A DNA stretch of 52,868 nt from Conidiobolus incongruus B7586 (taxonomy: Eukaryota; Entomophthoromycota; Entomophthoromycetes; Entomophthorales; Conidiobolaceae). Position numbers and translations under genes: made by a program. Under the pieces are notes generated by a model that saw nothing but the letters and a program-made list of their open reading frames with translations, was not told where the DNA came from and ran no database searches. The stretch lies in assembly GCA_000697335.1 (NCBI GenBank), contig JNEM01014322.1:1-52868 (forward strand), read 5' to 3'. Below are positions 36,481-48,764 of the stretch, in pieces. Position 1 is the first letter of the stretch; each line of letters starts with the position of its first letter.

Positions 36481-39400
36481 TATAGAAAAAAGTACCTTAG
36501 TTTTATTGTACAACTTAATCTAACAGTATGTTTTGCAATCGTATTATTGGAGAACCTAGTTGAATGATATAAATTAAACAATAGACCTTGATTATAAATT
36601 TTCAATATCATTACCATTGGCCTTCAATTGGATATTTTAACATAACCTAAAATAAATCAATTTAATAAACTGATGATAAAAAACTTGAAAAAATAATTAC
36701 AGCGCCCTCAGGCAATATTTGTGTTAATCTGATAGGATTATTAGAGTCCATGGTAATAATAAAATCTCCAAAGCAGATGCCAAAAGAATATAATAACCAA
36801 CTAAATGACTATGAATATAATGCAAATGAGAATGAAGATTATTTGGTTACCAGGTAGATAGTTTTGCTTCGCCGCACAGAACCCTAGTCGATAATCGCCT
36901 GAATTGAATAAAAAGGGATTTGAATCAATGGGTAATTGAGTCACTCTTTTACTACCGTAAAACCCATATAATGCTACCGGATAAGTACGAGGTGCTTGAA
37001 TAGTTACCACTACCTGCGTCGAAGGCACAGATACTTTGAGTTTAAATTGCGGATTAGTCAAGAAGGATTGGTGTGTTAAATTGCTGCCTTAAATGGGTTG
37101 AATAGATAGTTAGTATTACATTTAATGAATGCCACAAAATAAAGCTACCTTATAATCTGTTATCCTATTTACGAGTTAGCTAAATAGTTTAATGGCAAAA
37201 TATTTTCTTAATTAAATTTCAATGGTATTATCTTCACTCCAAACTTGGGTAAATCAATTGAACACAACTCAACGGGAACCGTTGAAAAAGCTCTAATAGA
37301 AAATGAACACTCTTGTACAATTTCTTTTTGGGACAGTACTAAAATATAGTTTGATTGGTCGTTACATTAATTCGAGTCTATTGATATAAATAATATAATA
37401 TCTGGTTAGAATATGAATATTATAGAACGGAATTGATGTAATTACTAAGATGTGATCATTATTCACATATAATCCCTAAATAAAAACATATTAAAATTGT
37501 GAAAGTCTATGGATTCATTAATCTTACTCTAATCAAAGGCGAATCAGGGTAGTAAATACTTTGATGAAGTCTGTGGCTTGATGGTTGTGTACTTGAGTCT
37601 TCATGTACTTGAAATACAAAATATTACCGATTAACCTACGTTTTTAGTCGATGCTTAGTAATGAGCGTCCATACAGGATATGGTTCGTCCTTCACTCCAT
37701 TCACTTTAGACTGAACTGGGGATGATATATAATATGGTCATTATCTTTCTCGGGACCTTGGTTCGTTTTCCATTTCGCATGAACATCTGAAAATGAGCAA
37801 ATATTTCAGGATTCCAATTTACATCAAAATACTCGAAATATTTCAATAGATCATCATATAAAATCTAAAAACCACCATCATCACGCGACTCTGCCTTATT
37901 AAGGTCATATCCAAGCTCTTTCAAAAGCTCAGATGTTCAATATTCTCGATCTAGTTGGCTGAGGCGACCTATCCAACGACTATGGCTCTACGGATTCTCT
38001 ATTTTGATAATTGGAAGTCCGTGTAGCTCACTAAAATCTAATACTGCATAAGCGTGAGCATAAACAAGTCTCTTATTATGAAGTTTGTCGTTGTCTTCTG
38101 GACCTGTTGCCACTGTGATCAGTGCATCACCATACTCATGTCCATTTCTAAGTCATGACCACTGAGTTTCTGAATTGAAAGATAGCACTTTGAAGAATAA
38201 GCTCAGGAATCTATCCAGTTAATGCGTGAAGATCGATAGAACTATTCGATCCAGGAAATGCGTAGACACCCATCAATTTCATATAAGCCTTCTCAATGAT
38301 ACTTGGCCATAGTTCTCCCTCGAACTTTGAGAATGTACAGAGTGGTGCATTAGATTTGGATACTGATAAATAATCATCAACGACTACTTTACGAAATATA
38401 CCATTAAAGTGAAGGCGAATGACGTATTGCCCAAGAGGATTATAAATTGGATTACCACTATCATCTTAAGGAAAAATGATTGAAGTGATCAGCTAAAAAT
38501 AGCAAGTAATATAGAATAATAATTTCAGCAAGTATTTTACACTTTTTCTAAATTTCTTTTCATAATTTGCCCAGATACACAGAGAAGCAACGAAAGAACA
38601 TTCAGTTACAATGTTCTAAATATTGGATCCAAAATTATCTTCAATAATTCTAAACTAATCCGATAAGTTATTTACTACAATGATTAGCTCACTAAAAATA
38701 CAGTTATATATTAATACGAATATGAGATATTTTACACGATAAATATTACCTTGGCACCAGTTCCAACCTTTTTAGGGGGATTAAGTGGAGATATTGAGCA
38801 AGATGCTTCCAACTTTTAAACTGCTTAAGTTGCAATTCCGACAAAAACAGAAAGCCATCAGGATCGTAGTAAAGAGATGGAAAAGAGTGAAGGGAATCCA
38901 AATCAAGTTGTGAAGGTCATGGTAGAAAGATTTTATTGTTGATGTGAGAAATTTTTTAAAATAGTCAATTGAATATAGTTCAATGAATGTACATGAGAAG
39001 GTAATGGTGATTTAGGAAATGGTGAATGCTGGCTAATCACTAAAATATCTCAATCAATATAACCAATATAATAAATGTTGTAGGCTAAATGAATATTTTT
39101 TAAGAATTTCTTCATTATTAACACTTTGAAGTCCTTTAAAACGTTCTACAATATCTTAGGTTTTTTAACAAATAACTTGAATAACAGGGTATCTTCTGGA
39201 TCATTAAATCCTAATTGATGCATTTAGTAAACACTGGATTGATGTAATTGGTTATCGATGATATTAGTCTTCACATGTTTAATCAATAACTCAAGCAATT
39301 GCGTTGCTAAATCGACTACCACTTGATAATGAGTTTCAATTTCTAAAACTTGAATTTTATCGAATTGAACTTAATACAAACCGAATCAATATATCAATTA

Positions 39401-39720
39401 AAAAATCAAAATAAGTAAACTGAAATAGAAAATTTTTCCAATTAATCAAATCCAATTGATCAAAATTAATGTTCAATTTGTTTAAATGACTCTGATATCT
39501 TAATAATTGATTATTTAATTGGTTGACTTTGAAACTATTCTCCTCAACTATAATATGTAATCAATATTATTAATCTTGAATTTATATAATTTGAAGATTG
39601 TTACCATTTAATATTTGACTTAACCCCTCAATAACCGAATGATAAACTTGTTTAGCTTGGTATAATCCACCTTGACTGTCTAAATCAACCACTTTATAAG
39701 CTAGTTTAATTAGTCTCATA
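36481..39720 (-). pseudogene. palB: Broken CAPN7/PalB (Rim13)-type calpain gene
   Basis: Remnant of the cysteine protease that cleaves the Rim101/PacC factor in fungal ambient-pH signalling. Order is preserved: an N-terminal MIT-like helix (39720: MRLIKLAYKVVDLDSQGGLY), then the protease core near 38540 with the active-site Cys (VTECSFVASLCIWANYEKKF), QYVIRLHFNGIFRKVVVDD, GELWPSIIEKAYMKLMG, FPGSNSSIDLHALTG, the His region (LVYAHAYAVLDF) and Asn region (IENP). C2-like domains follow (SIYYPDSPLIR, ECSFSIRAFSTVPV, NPQFKLKVSV, NSGDYRLGFC, SNNPIRLTQILPEG). It is broken by several in-frame stops (about 38211, 37988, 37937 and 37865) and at least one frame slip near 38150. Four of the stops sit where the family has, or would probably have, Trp. 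A working copy presumably exists elsewhere. Confidence 0.85.
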
Positions 39721-39982
39721 AATTTCTTTTGAATTTATGATATTTTTATGGAAAATCCAGAGTGACTTTAATTACAGGTTTAATAAATTATATCATTTGT
39801 TGATCAAATTATGGGGTTATTGAAGGTAATTTCAATCGCCAAGTGTTTGATTAAAAGTTGAAATTACCAACTATTTGCAAACCATGATCCCATAAATTTC
39901 AAAAAAATAATTTGTAGATAAATAAGTGTGAACTTCCAAATGAAACATTTTATCAATTATAAAAACAAATACAACTAAGACT
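39721..39982. other. Head-to-head spacer between two broken genes
   Basis: 260 bp separating the start of the broken calpain gene (minus strand) from the start of the HECT_2-like remnant (plus strand), probably once a shared promoter region. Confidence 0.5.
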
Positions 39983-41423
39983 ATGAAATGCATTGGGACT
40001 AAATTACATGTAAAATTATTAACTAGTATCAATGAACTCCATGTCCTTGAAGTTGATCAAGTGTATATTACTGGAGCTGAAACGGTAAATAGAGTATTCA
40101 CAATAATCACACTCTAAGACAATCAAATTCAACATACACCAATACAACTACCATTTGAATGCAAAGCTATCAAAGTAAAATATACTTCAACTAATGATTT
40201 AATGGTACCGCTGGAATTAAAATGCATATGTAGTGAACTAACTTCCAATGAGCTGGATATACGCACTCTGCTAAACTTAAAATGGAATGTTAGGTACTTT
40301 GATCAAGTTGATTTAATTGGATGTTATCAAAAGCAACTGCCAATAGTCAAAAACTCTAAATGAAAAGAGCCTACCCAGTCGAAAAATTTAGATGTAGATG
40401 ATCTGGTTGACTTTATGAAGCAAATCGATATTAGTCGCAAAAAATCTAAATTTTTGCTTAATAAAGTTAGTGATTTACTTAGTCAAGGATGGGCTGAATT
40501 GGCCGAGGTTTGGGCGTTCCATAACGAAGAATACTCAGTAATTTAGGCATCAAACTTTTCCAACGAAAGCATCTTTTTTCCAGGACCTGGTCTTTTGCAT
40601 GTGGGAACGAAAAGTATTTTATTTCATCCAGGTTATTTGATAAATTCATTATATTGCAAGTATAAAAAGTTAAACCTCTTAAAATATTCTAAGCTTTTTG
40701 GTCTTATTAACTTATTGATGACTCAATGGTACACGATCAAATGAACACATATTCAACAACCCATACAGAGCATTTAAACTAACTCATTTATTTGTATTTC
40801 CAATGCACGCATTCCTCAGACGTTCTTGGAAAGATTATAATCGATCCAGTCTTGAAAGGAATTCACAAGGAGTATTCAGCTGTAATCTGTATTCCTAAGC
40901 ATCATATCTTCACTCAGATCTCATTCAATGATTATTCTATTATCCCACACTCTATTCTTTTACTTCAAGATAAATATAATTTATATCAATATTCATTTTC
41001 AAAATTTTTATAGTCCTGATCCTGATACACTTAAGATTAAGTTAATATCATCAAGTCATTTTTTAATAGCTCATATATGTTTGATGCCATATAGATAACT
41101 ATTATGAATTAGCAAGTTTTTATATCCTCAACTGATTCAGATCAATAATTAATGCTGTGACTAACTAAAAAATTTAATCTTTTTTGATACAAGCTATTTA
41201 ACATCAACACTTGGATACAAAATTTATATATGGATTAAGTAATGATCAAAAAAAGATTAAATATAATTTGATCTTTTATATTCAAAATAATTTTAATATA
41301 TTATATTGTCATAATAGTGAACTAAACGAAGAATTTGAAATAATTGAATATCAGGTAAAAATATTAGAAGAACTGATTGAAAATATTCATTCCAATAAAA
41401 TTTATATAAATCAAAACTTTTAA
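39983..41423 (+). pseudogene. Broken gene, probably HECT_2/UBE3D (IPA1) family
   Basis: Reads from MKCIGTKLHVKLLTSINELH through LPFECKAIKVKYTSTNDLMV and LELKCICSELTSNELDIRTL, then LDVDDLVDFMKQIDISRKKS. The segment QGWAELAEVWAFHNEEYSV followed by PGPGLLHVG resembles the WAEL-x-D-x-W-x-CH and xPGxxLVG blocks of HECT-like E3 proteins (UBE3D, yeast Ipa1). FQCTHSSDVLGK with DKYNLYQYSFSKF fits their C-x-x-C-xx-LG and LYKWSL blocks, though Cys residues are partly lost. The last piece (41211-41423: EYQVKILEELIENIHSNKIY) suits the family's C-terminus. Stops interrupt it after IVKNSK and after EEYSVI. The identity is tentative; the broken state is fairly clear unless very short introns are hidden. Confidence 0.5.
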
Positions 41424-42022
41424 TTTTATTTTGAAATTAATAATATTTTTAATATTTAAAATTTGATTTAATGATAACTATAATTAGTTCAGCATTATTG
41501 GTTATATTTAACAATAACAATTTTCCAATTTTAATTGAATAATATAAATTATGGTATAAAGTTTTTCTTTATAATATATTATATTAATATAATGTTTATT
41601 TTCATTCATTCTTAATTTTAATAATTATGATTTAAATGTAAATAATTTGGTATTTAAAATATTACAAAATAAAATATAAGATCAAAATGATTATATCATT
41701 GTTGTCCTAAATTTTGGCAGTGATATATAAATATTTATTCATATCAATTAAAATTATCTAATATTATGAATAATGTAATATTTGAATGATTATTTATTAA
41801 GTATTGAAATTAATAATTTTCATGATCCAAAAATTTATATATACTACATTATTTTAATTAAAAAATTATGTTTGAAAATATTTCACATTTCCTGTATATT
41901 TTAATTTTTTTTGAATATTATCTATTAGTTATTATGATGCTAAAAATTTTAGACTAATAATATTAAAATATTCAAACTATTTTATATTTTGAATTTATAA
42001 TATCAAGTGATCTGATGAAATC
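41424..42022. other. AT-rich spacer
   Basis: 600 bp of AT-rich DNA without recognisable features. Confidence 0.5.
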
Positions 42023-42265
42023 TTATCTTGAGTAAGATTCACTCATCTTTTCATTAAAAGCTTGTAATCTAAATTTATTCTTAATTTTATAATATTTTTC
42101 TATATTGCAAAATTGTTCAAAATGTATTTTATAAGTGAATAAACCTGAATTGCTAAACCTAGACATTTCAATCAAATTTTTATGAATTTTGAACCAGGAT
42201 ATGTTTTGATAAAAATTATCTAAATTACTAGGACATATGTTTATACTTTTAACTATATCTAACAA
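42023..42265 (-). other. 80-codon frame, possible gene remnant
   Basis: An open frame beginning MLDIVKSINICPSNLDNFYQ and ending in RLQAFNEKMSESYSR. Its amino acid mix (W, C, H, Q present) is closer to protein than random AT-rich translation. No start context, partner exon or family is recognised, and the surrounding DNA is non-coding. It may be a fragment of a decayed gene, in line with the remnants just to the left. Confidence 0.25.
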
Positions 42266-42574
42266 ATAATTAAATCAACAAAGGCTTAAAATATATTTCT
42301 TAGTTAAATGTCAATATATAATAATAATTTTTTACCGAATTAAATTATATCTAGCCCATGAATATTATTATAATCGATAAAAATAGATATCCAAGCAATT
42401 AATTTTTCATAGGAATAGTTATAATGCTAATATATGTTAATAAATACATCGACTACCAATAAAATATCATAGTCAATTTAGAATTTTTATTATGATAAAA
42501 TGCATTGCTTTTTAAAATAGTGATAGATATAAGATATATAAACTATCGAAGTTACCAATATATCACCGGTGATG
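42266..42574. other. AT-rich 3' flank of SIZ1
   Basis: About 310 bp of AT-rich DNA. It should include the SIZ1 polyadenylation region. No other feature. Confidence 0.4.
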
Positions 42575-44381
42575 TTAATCGCTAAAAGTGAGATCTATGA
42601 CCTCGGGAGCGGATAATAAATTACTTATGGGAGAAGGTTGAACCTTGGGTATCGAGGGAACAGGTGACTTGTGAACAAGATCATAACCCTCACTATCGCT
42701 GTCTGATATATCAAGAGTTATAGCCGCGGTGTTAGCTTGCTTCTTCTGAGACTTCACTGGAGCCTGGGCAGCTGTTTCCGTTTGTAGTTCCCAGCTGCCA
42801 TCGGGATTCAGGATAACTTGATCAACATCCTGTGTACGAGGATCATTCAAGATACTAAGGAAAAAACCATCGCAAACAAGATATTGTACACCGCCAATGT
42901 GTTTTTGACATACTGGACAGTCCCAAGTGGGAGTTTGCTGGTTCATGGATAAAAACGATTTAGCTTCAAAGCATTGAACGTGATTACACGCCGTAGATCG
43001 AAAAGGTGTTACTATTCTCGTAAGGGTAAGAGGATCTTTGAGAGATAGTGATGACTGTAGTGTGACAATATCGTCTTCGTTTTTAGTAAGAAACACTAAA
43101 TAAATGACATCAAAAATATGCTGGAGTTAATAGTTAAAAACTACTTACTACTACTTTTGACATTTTCTGAAGATAACAGTCTCTGTTTTTTAATGTCGTA
43201 AGTCAATGAATCCACCGAAATTTCTTCTACTAAATGCACGCTCATAAAGTATTCACACGTCGTGTGAATGTATGTAATGTCAATTCGATTAGGAACATTT
43301 GGAATAATATTACAATTGGAGGTAATATCTGGAGGCGCAGTAGTCCCTGGTTTGTTCTTGATGCCTCTAAGGTTGCCCTTCTGGAGTATACCATTAACCC
43401 TGACTTCACAGACAGCAGGAAATTCAATAATGTCATATCCTTTTTGATCTTTATGGTTGGCACGGCCACAAAGAAGTCGTAAGCCCACCCATCTGTCAGG
43501 ATTGGCCAATTTAGATTGTTCTTTAATTCTGGTATAATCGTCAGCGTATAGAATAAAGCTTAGTGAGACGGTAGTCTTAGGCTGGGTTGGATGGATTAAT
43601 TTATTCGGTGTGAGAACTTTGATGGTTTTATAAAAAGGACTGGGCGCATATTTACCATCAAATTTGGAGAGATAAGTAGACCCATTGGTGCCATGAGACT
43701 TATTATTACTTCGTTGGTAGCTATGACTAGGAGATTTTCCAGGTAATATATCTGATAAGCTTGGAAGCGATAAAGAATTTTCAGATTGTTCGTGATAACT
43801 TGAATTTCCTATAAGATTCTCAATAATTTTGTTATTATATTGTTGATACATATGGTTACGTCGTCCATTAGATTTAGCATAATTGTTTACTGGAGGTGTT
43901 TGACGATTGTTTGAATACGAATTAGCTTGTGCAATGTTTTGACGAAAACTAGCAGTTGACGAGTTTTGTACAATAGGTAAAATACGGTCTAAATGACGAT
44001 GATAGTAATCTGAGCTTGCATGTTCTGTACCTGTATATCCTCTAATCCGAAATTAGTGATAGAATAAAGATACATAATATCATTCTTACTTTTCAATACC
44101 CTTTAATATGCAATTATAAACTACTTCAAATACTTGTTTGTGATTTCTGTGTAAATATTGAATCAAGTTAACAACATTAGTGATTAAAATAGGTTTATTC
44201 GCACGATGGTTAAGATGTTGACCAGTTATTCTTGATAAATGCCGCCCGATTTGTTCTAAAGGTGGCTTTGTTAAAATGTGTATTTGATTAACTAGATACT
44301 AATTTTATGTTAAAGATATAGTTTGAATATAAGCTATTAACAATTTACCGATAGCCTAGAAAATGTTTGATTTGAACTCAT
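42575..44381 (-). CDS. SIZ1: SUMO E3 ligase of the Siz/PIAS family
   Basis: Nuclear ligase that transfers SUMO from Ubc9 to substrates. Exons: 44381-44349, 44298-44090, 44041-43149 and 43095-42575 (551 aa, shorter than yeast Siz1 at 904). N-terminus: a helical SAP-like DNA-binding segment (PPLEQIGRHLSRITGQHLNH). After a disordered Asn/Ser linker comes the PINIT domain (SPFYKTIKVLTPNKLIHP, then VGLRLLCGRANH, FPAVCEVRVNG and RIDITYI). The SP-RING reads LTRIVTPFRSTACNHVQCFE, then WDCPVCQKHIGGVQYLVCD: C-x-H..C..C..C present. The C-terminus holds SUMO-interacting motifs: ITLDISDSDSEGYD and terminal EVIDLTFSD (hydrophobic core plus acids). The exon 3/4 junction rebuilds an ATG codon, so the last exon could look like a separate short gene. 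Confidence 0.93.
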
Positions 44382-45008
44382 CGAAAAGTAATCTTATTTT
44401 TATAATAAATAATATCAAAAGCTATAGTTGAATTATTAAATATTAATTCAAGATGTTTAAAATGATATATTTATATACTGCTAATAATTATTTTTTAAAA
44501 GTTGAATTTTGTTTATAAAACATTACTCGAATTTATTGAGTTAGGTTAAATTTGTAATAAATTTTTTTATGGGTTTAATATCACTATTTTCAAAACTTCA
44601 ATTAAATAGCATAAATAAATGTCTGTTATTAAATTTGATTCTTAATAGTAAATGAAAATTGAATATATGTTTGGAATATTGAAAGTATGATTTTGAATAT
44701 CAGGATTACTTAAAACTTAATCTCAAAATTCTATATTACAGAGAAGTTTGATTTAATAATACAACATATATTCAATACCAATAAAGAATGCAACATTAAA
44801 ATCAATGAATATAATTTTAAATGTAAGCTTTAAGGAATATTTTGTTTATTAAAGAATGATGAGTTAACAAAACGAGAGGATCAAATTTATCAGAGTGTCC
44901 AGACATTTCACTCTATATATGTTATAAATAATTATTGCAAAATTATAAAATTAAACGATTTTATACAATAATATGTAAATATCTATAATTTGAATTAAAG
45001 AGATGCAA
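44382..45008. other. AT-rich spacer SIZ1/REI1
   Basis: About 630 bp between the SIZ1 start and the REI1 stop, both on the minus strand. It contains the SIZ1 promoter and REI1 3' flank. No gene seen. Confidence 0.5.
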
Positions 45009-46450
45009 TTATAATATTTGTTCTCTGAAATGTCTTTGTAACCTATTGGCATTAACACCGACACGTGTTCTGTATTGTTCACGATGTTTAACGTCTTTAA
45101 AGCCATGGTGGGCGGGAACCTTGATTTGTTCGCCTTGTGTGATCATCATGCGGCGGCCACGAGATTGTGGTGGAGGATTGTAACCCTTCTCTTCATAATA
45201 TTCAATCATCTTGTCAACAGTATCGTCGTCCTCCTAGAAGAAAAAAGGTTATTAAGAAGAATATACTATAAAAAAAATAAATAATTACAGAGTGAGGTCT
45301 GATGTGTTGCTTATAATATTTGCGAAGTGAACGATGTCCAAGTCGAGCGCCTGAAGGTAAAACAAGCTCCATTTCATCTTCAGCCAACATAGCTTTTCTA
45401 AAATATAAAGTTACTAAAAATACTACTTTCAGAATTAAATAAATGATTACTGCTGTTGGCCATCGATTTCTTCATCATCATCACCTTCAAGAGCAACACC
45501 GTAACTTGGTCGGTAATCATAAAAGTCGGAAATTTCCATGATATCCATATCGAGGTCATAGGCAATCTTACAGTGACCCTTATCTTTCATATGCTTACGG
45601 ACAGCTTCCAAGCTCTTGAGTTCTCTACCCTTACCATTACAGTAAAGACAAACATTGGCAACTGAGACCTTTTCACCCAAGTACTTGATCAAGCCCTTCA
45701 AATCAGCTAAATATTCAATATCAGGAATGAAGAAATCATGGATTTTGGTCATGTGTTCCATATTCGCTTCAAAACTATCCGATTTATGAGGACAGAAAAT
45801 ACAATCTTCAGGTTGTAAGCGGACAGCTTTAGAAATTTTATGGTCCACAATCTTGAGGATTTTTTCTTCTTCAGTCAATCCATCTAAATTCAATTCTTCT
45901 TCAATTTCAGAGTATCCAGCAGGCTGAGCTTTTTCTTTAACTGGAATATCTTTAGAAGGATCTGAAATCGAATTAGACAGGTATTATGGAAATAAAAATT
46001 AATTTATCATACCATATTTAGCGGCATTTTCAATATGTTTCTTTGATTTTTGATGATTTAGAAAAGTATTTTCAGAGTTAAAACTTTTTCTAAAATAATA
46101 ATGAGGAATATATAAATTTATAAAATGATATAGACAACATACTTGCAAGGAGAACAATAATTTGAATTATCAGTAGTAGCTTGTTCTTCTTCAGTTTTCT
46201 GTTCTAATAAAATAATATTAATAAAGCTATCTTAAATTTGAATATTTATAAAATAAATACCTTGAATTTTAACTTGAAATTTTTTTAAATCAACAGGAGG
46301 TAAATCAACAACTTTACGCTTTAAATTATATCTGTGCCAATCAGTGCGATAATGATCCCTTTGGCCTTCGGCTGTAGGGAAAGCGATTTGGCAGGTAAGA
46401 CATGTAAACAATTGAGATTGAGGCTGGGTGGGAGAAGATACAAATTGCAT
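45009..46450 (-). CDS. REI1: Cytoplasmic pre-60S factor Rei1 (ZNF622)
   Basis: C2H2 zinc-finger protein that, with Jjj1, releases the export factor Arx1 from cytoplasmic pre-60S particles and probes the exit tunnel. Exons: 46450-46261, 46203-46143, 46089-46013, 45961-45451, 45397-45289 and 45233-45009 (390 aa; yeast 393). Finger 1: FTCLTCQIAFPTAEGQRDHY with DWHRYNLKRKV. Finger 2, split by an intron: YCSPCKKSFNSENTFLNH and QKSKKH. Fingers 3 and 4: CIFCPHKSDSFEANMEHM with KIHDFFIPD, and CLYCNGKGRELKSLEAVRKH with KGHCKI. Then DFYDYRPSYG and the basic ribosome-binding C-terminus (GARLGHRSLRKYYKQ, SRGRRMMI, ANRLQRHFREQIL). The ATG at 46450 is chosen; an in-frame TTG upstream is not used. All family blocks are intact. 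Confidence 0.96.
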
Positions 46451-47215
46451 ATTAGTTATTATAATCAATAATTTTAATATGAATTACAATAAAATGATCA
46501 GTGATTCGAAGGCCCCTTTTTATTTAATTTATTTCTAATTGAAATTTTGGGATTGAATTAGTAATCAAGCTCAATTTGATAGTTGTATATTTGTATTTAC
46601 CTAATATGGTATATATCGAAAAACAGAGTATTATAACAATATTACAAATTATCTATTAAATCTGAGAAAACAACAAATATAAGATGAACATTATTTCAGT
46701 GAACTTGTACAACACAAGTAATGTATGTAATCAATTTTTGGACGATTTAAAAGAATTGAGGAGAATCAGATCCAAACTTAAATGATTTAAGTAATATTTT
46801 TTTTAGAAATATTCATATTGAATTAATGTGTAAATTGTATAATTACTAATATGATTTAAAAAATATTTCTACTAAATGAATGAGTAGAAAGTACTGATAA
46901 TTGAGTAAATTCGAAACTGATATTAAAAGGTGTAATACATATAAAAATATGATATTAGAGGTTTTACGATTTAAGGATAAAAACAAATCAATTTATAAAT
47001 ATCTAGTAAATTACAAAGTGTAAGTATAATTTGGAATTATGGTAAGTAATAAATAATAAAAATAATTGTAGTTATTTATGCTGATTAATAATAATATAAA
47101 CTGTTATTTAAAATTTAAAAATAATTTACATAAGATACAAAAGTATATGAATTTTATAATAATTTAAAAATCTAAATTGTTAGATGAATAATTAAGTGTT
47201 AATTAGTTGCAGAGA
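46451..47215. other. AT-rich spacer REI1/TIM44
   Basis: About 765 bp between two minus-strand genes. It contains the REI1 promoter and the TIM44 3' flank. I see no reading frame or repeat. Confidence 0.5.
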
Positions 47216-48764
47216 TTAGGCGGAGCGGGAACTAGAATGTCTGGACATTTCCATGACCTTCCAACCATTGGTGTGCTTATTGTCCAAATCTTCTTCTGAC
47301 TTAACAAAAACCATCACATAGCGAACATGTTCGACATGGTCCTAAATAATGGATTAATAAAAAAAATATAAGTCCAATTGAAAATATTTACTTCACGGCC
47401 GAATGCGATTTCTTTGGTGGTTTTTTTGCGGAATAAAACAATCTCTCTAGTTTCAAAGGATACAACGAAAACGGGCACATCGTTATCCAATATTTTAACA
47501 GCAGGAATCTAAATTAACACATAAAATTAGGAAATGAATATATATCATGAGAAAACTATGGCATACATCAACTCTTCTTAAATCTAAAATTTGGGAATCG
47601 GGTATGAGACCTTGTTGTTCCTGGGCCTTGAAGCCTTCATTGAGAACATTGAAAGTTGCTTCAGAACACCATTGCTTGAGTGTAGCTTTGTCTGAAGAGT
47701 GAAAAGCATCTAAAATATCCGGAACAATATATTCACGAAGTTCTCTTAAAAAGTTTTCAAGGTCAAAAGTAGGATCCAAAGTCATGCGAAGTTGCTTGAT
47801 GGCTTTGGCTTGCTCAGATTCCGCAAATATGCTGGACCAAATATCCGAAATTTTGTCTGTAACATCTCTAACGGAGCTTACTAAACTGTTTTCGCTTTCA
47901 TCGTAACTCTTTTTGGCAGAGTAAAGTCCTTGAATAAGGGAGCTATTATCTTTGAAGTTCTTCCATGATTGGGCCCATTTAGAATCTTTGTGTAAAACAA
48001 TGTTTTCACCAGCCTCAGGGTTGGCTTTGACATAACGAGCTTTGCCAGATTGAGCTCCAAATTTTTTATCTAATTTTTCTTTAGCAGCTTGACGGGCTTC
48101 TTTATTGCGGTAGCCACCATATCTTGAACTGCTGTCATCAACAATGGTTTCAATATCGCTCTTAACAGCTTTGTAAGCTTCACTTTGACGAATGGGTTCG
48201 GTAGTATCGTAAAGGGTCTTGCCAACTTTAGCTAACTAAAATAATCTTGATGTTATTTTATTATAATAATAAAGATTTATTATTTAAACTTACACGTTCT
48301 TTAGTGGCCTTGATAAAAGCGGTTTCATTCATTTCTTTCAAAACCTCATCTACAGTTTTACCAACGCTATCAGCGTATTTTTTAACTTCGGCAAGACCTT
48401 CTTGGATTTGCTTTGTAGCAGCACTTTCATTAACATCACTCTAAAATCATAATATATTCATATTCAATAAATCAAAAGCTGATTATAAAAAACTCACTCT
48501 AGCTTTGTTAAATAATTCCTTGGCTCTCCTCAAAGTTTCTGAATCTCTGATACCAGAACTTGTATCCTGCAATTGTTTTACACCTTGGTTGAAATCTTGA
48601 TTCTCTTTGATTTGACGTCTAACGGATTCTCTAAATGCACCAAAGAAACTTTGATTATTTAATAATGCAGATTGAGCATGGATGGATCTTAATTGATCAG
48701 TTGGAATTCTAGTAGATAATAACTTGACAGTATTTAACTGTTTTAAAGCTCTAGCAGACAACAT
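47216..48764 (-). CDS. TIM44: Mitochondrial import motor scaffold Tim44
   Basis: Peripheral inner-membrane protein on the matrix side of the TIM23 channel that tethers mtHsp70 to incoming chains. Exons: 48764-48498, 48440-48294, 48235-47567, 47508-47392 and 47341-47216 (441 aa; yeast 431). N-terminus MLSARALKQLNTVKLLSTR is a basic, Leu/Ser/Thr-rich presequence. Then FFGAFRESVRRQIKENQDFN, the family's mtHsp70-binding helix, KQLQDTSSGIRDSETLRRAK, the EPIRQSEAYKAVK block, and the C-terminal lipid-binding domain (ESEQAKAIKQLRMTLDPTFD, LRELREYIVPDILDAF, KQWCSEATFNVL, QGLIPDSQILDLRRVDV). The final exons finish the beta part, IPAVKILDNDVPVFVVSFET. The protein ends RHSSSRSA, slightly longer than in yeast. 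Confidence 0.95.

Noticed and set aside
37865-38213. Nuclear code with TAG or TGA read as Trp, explaining the calpain stops
   Set aside because: TAG clearly terminates MVD1, the dynein intermediate chain, MAK11 and the SANT gene here, and the calpain locus also has a frame slip.
43234-43482. Frames overlapping the SIZ1 PINIT domain on either strand
   Set aside because: Shadows of the SIZ1 third exon.
46232-46468. Upstream TTG start for REI1
   Set aside because: Non-ATG and in AT-rich leader; the ATG at 46450 gives the family-typical N-terminus.
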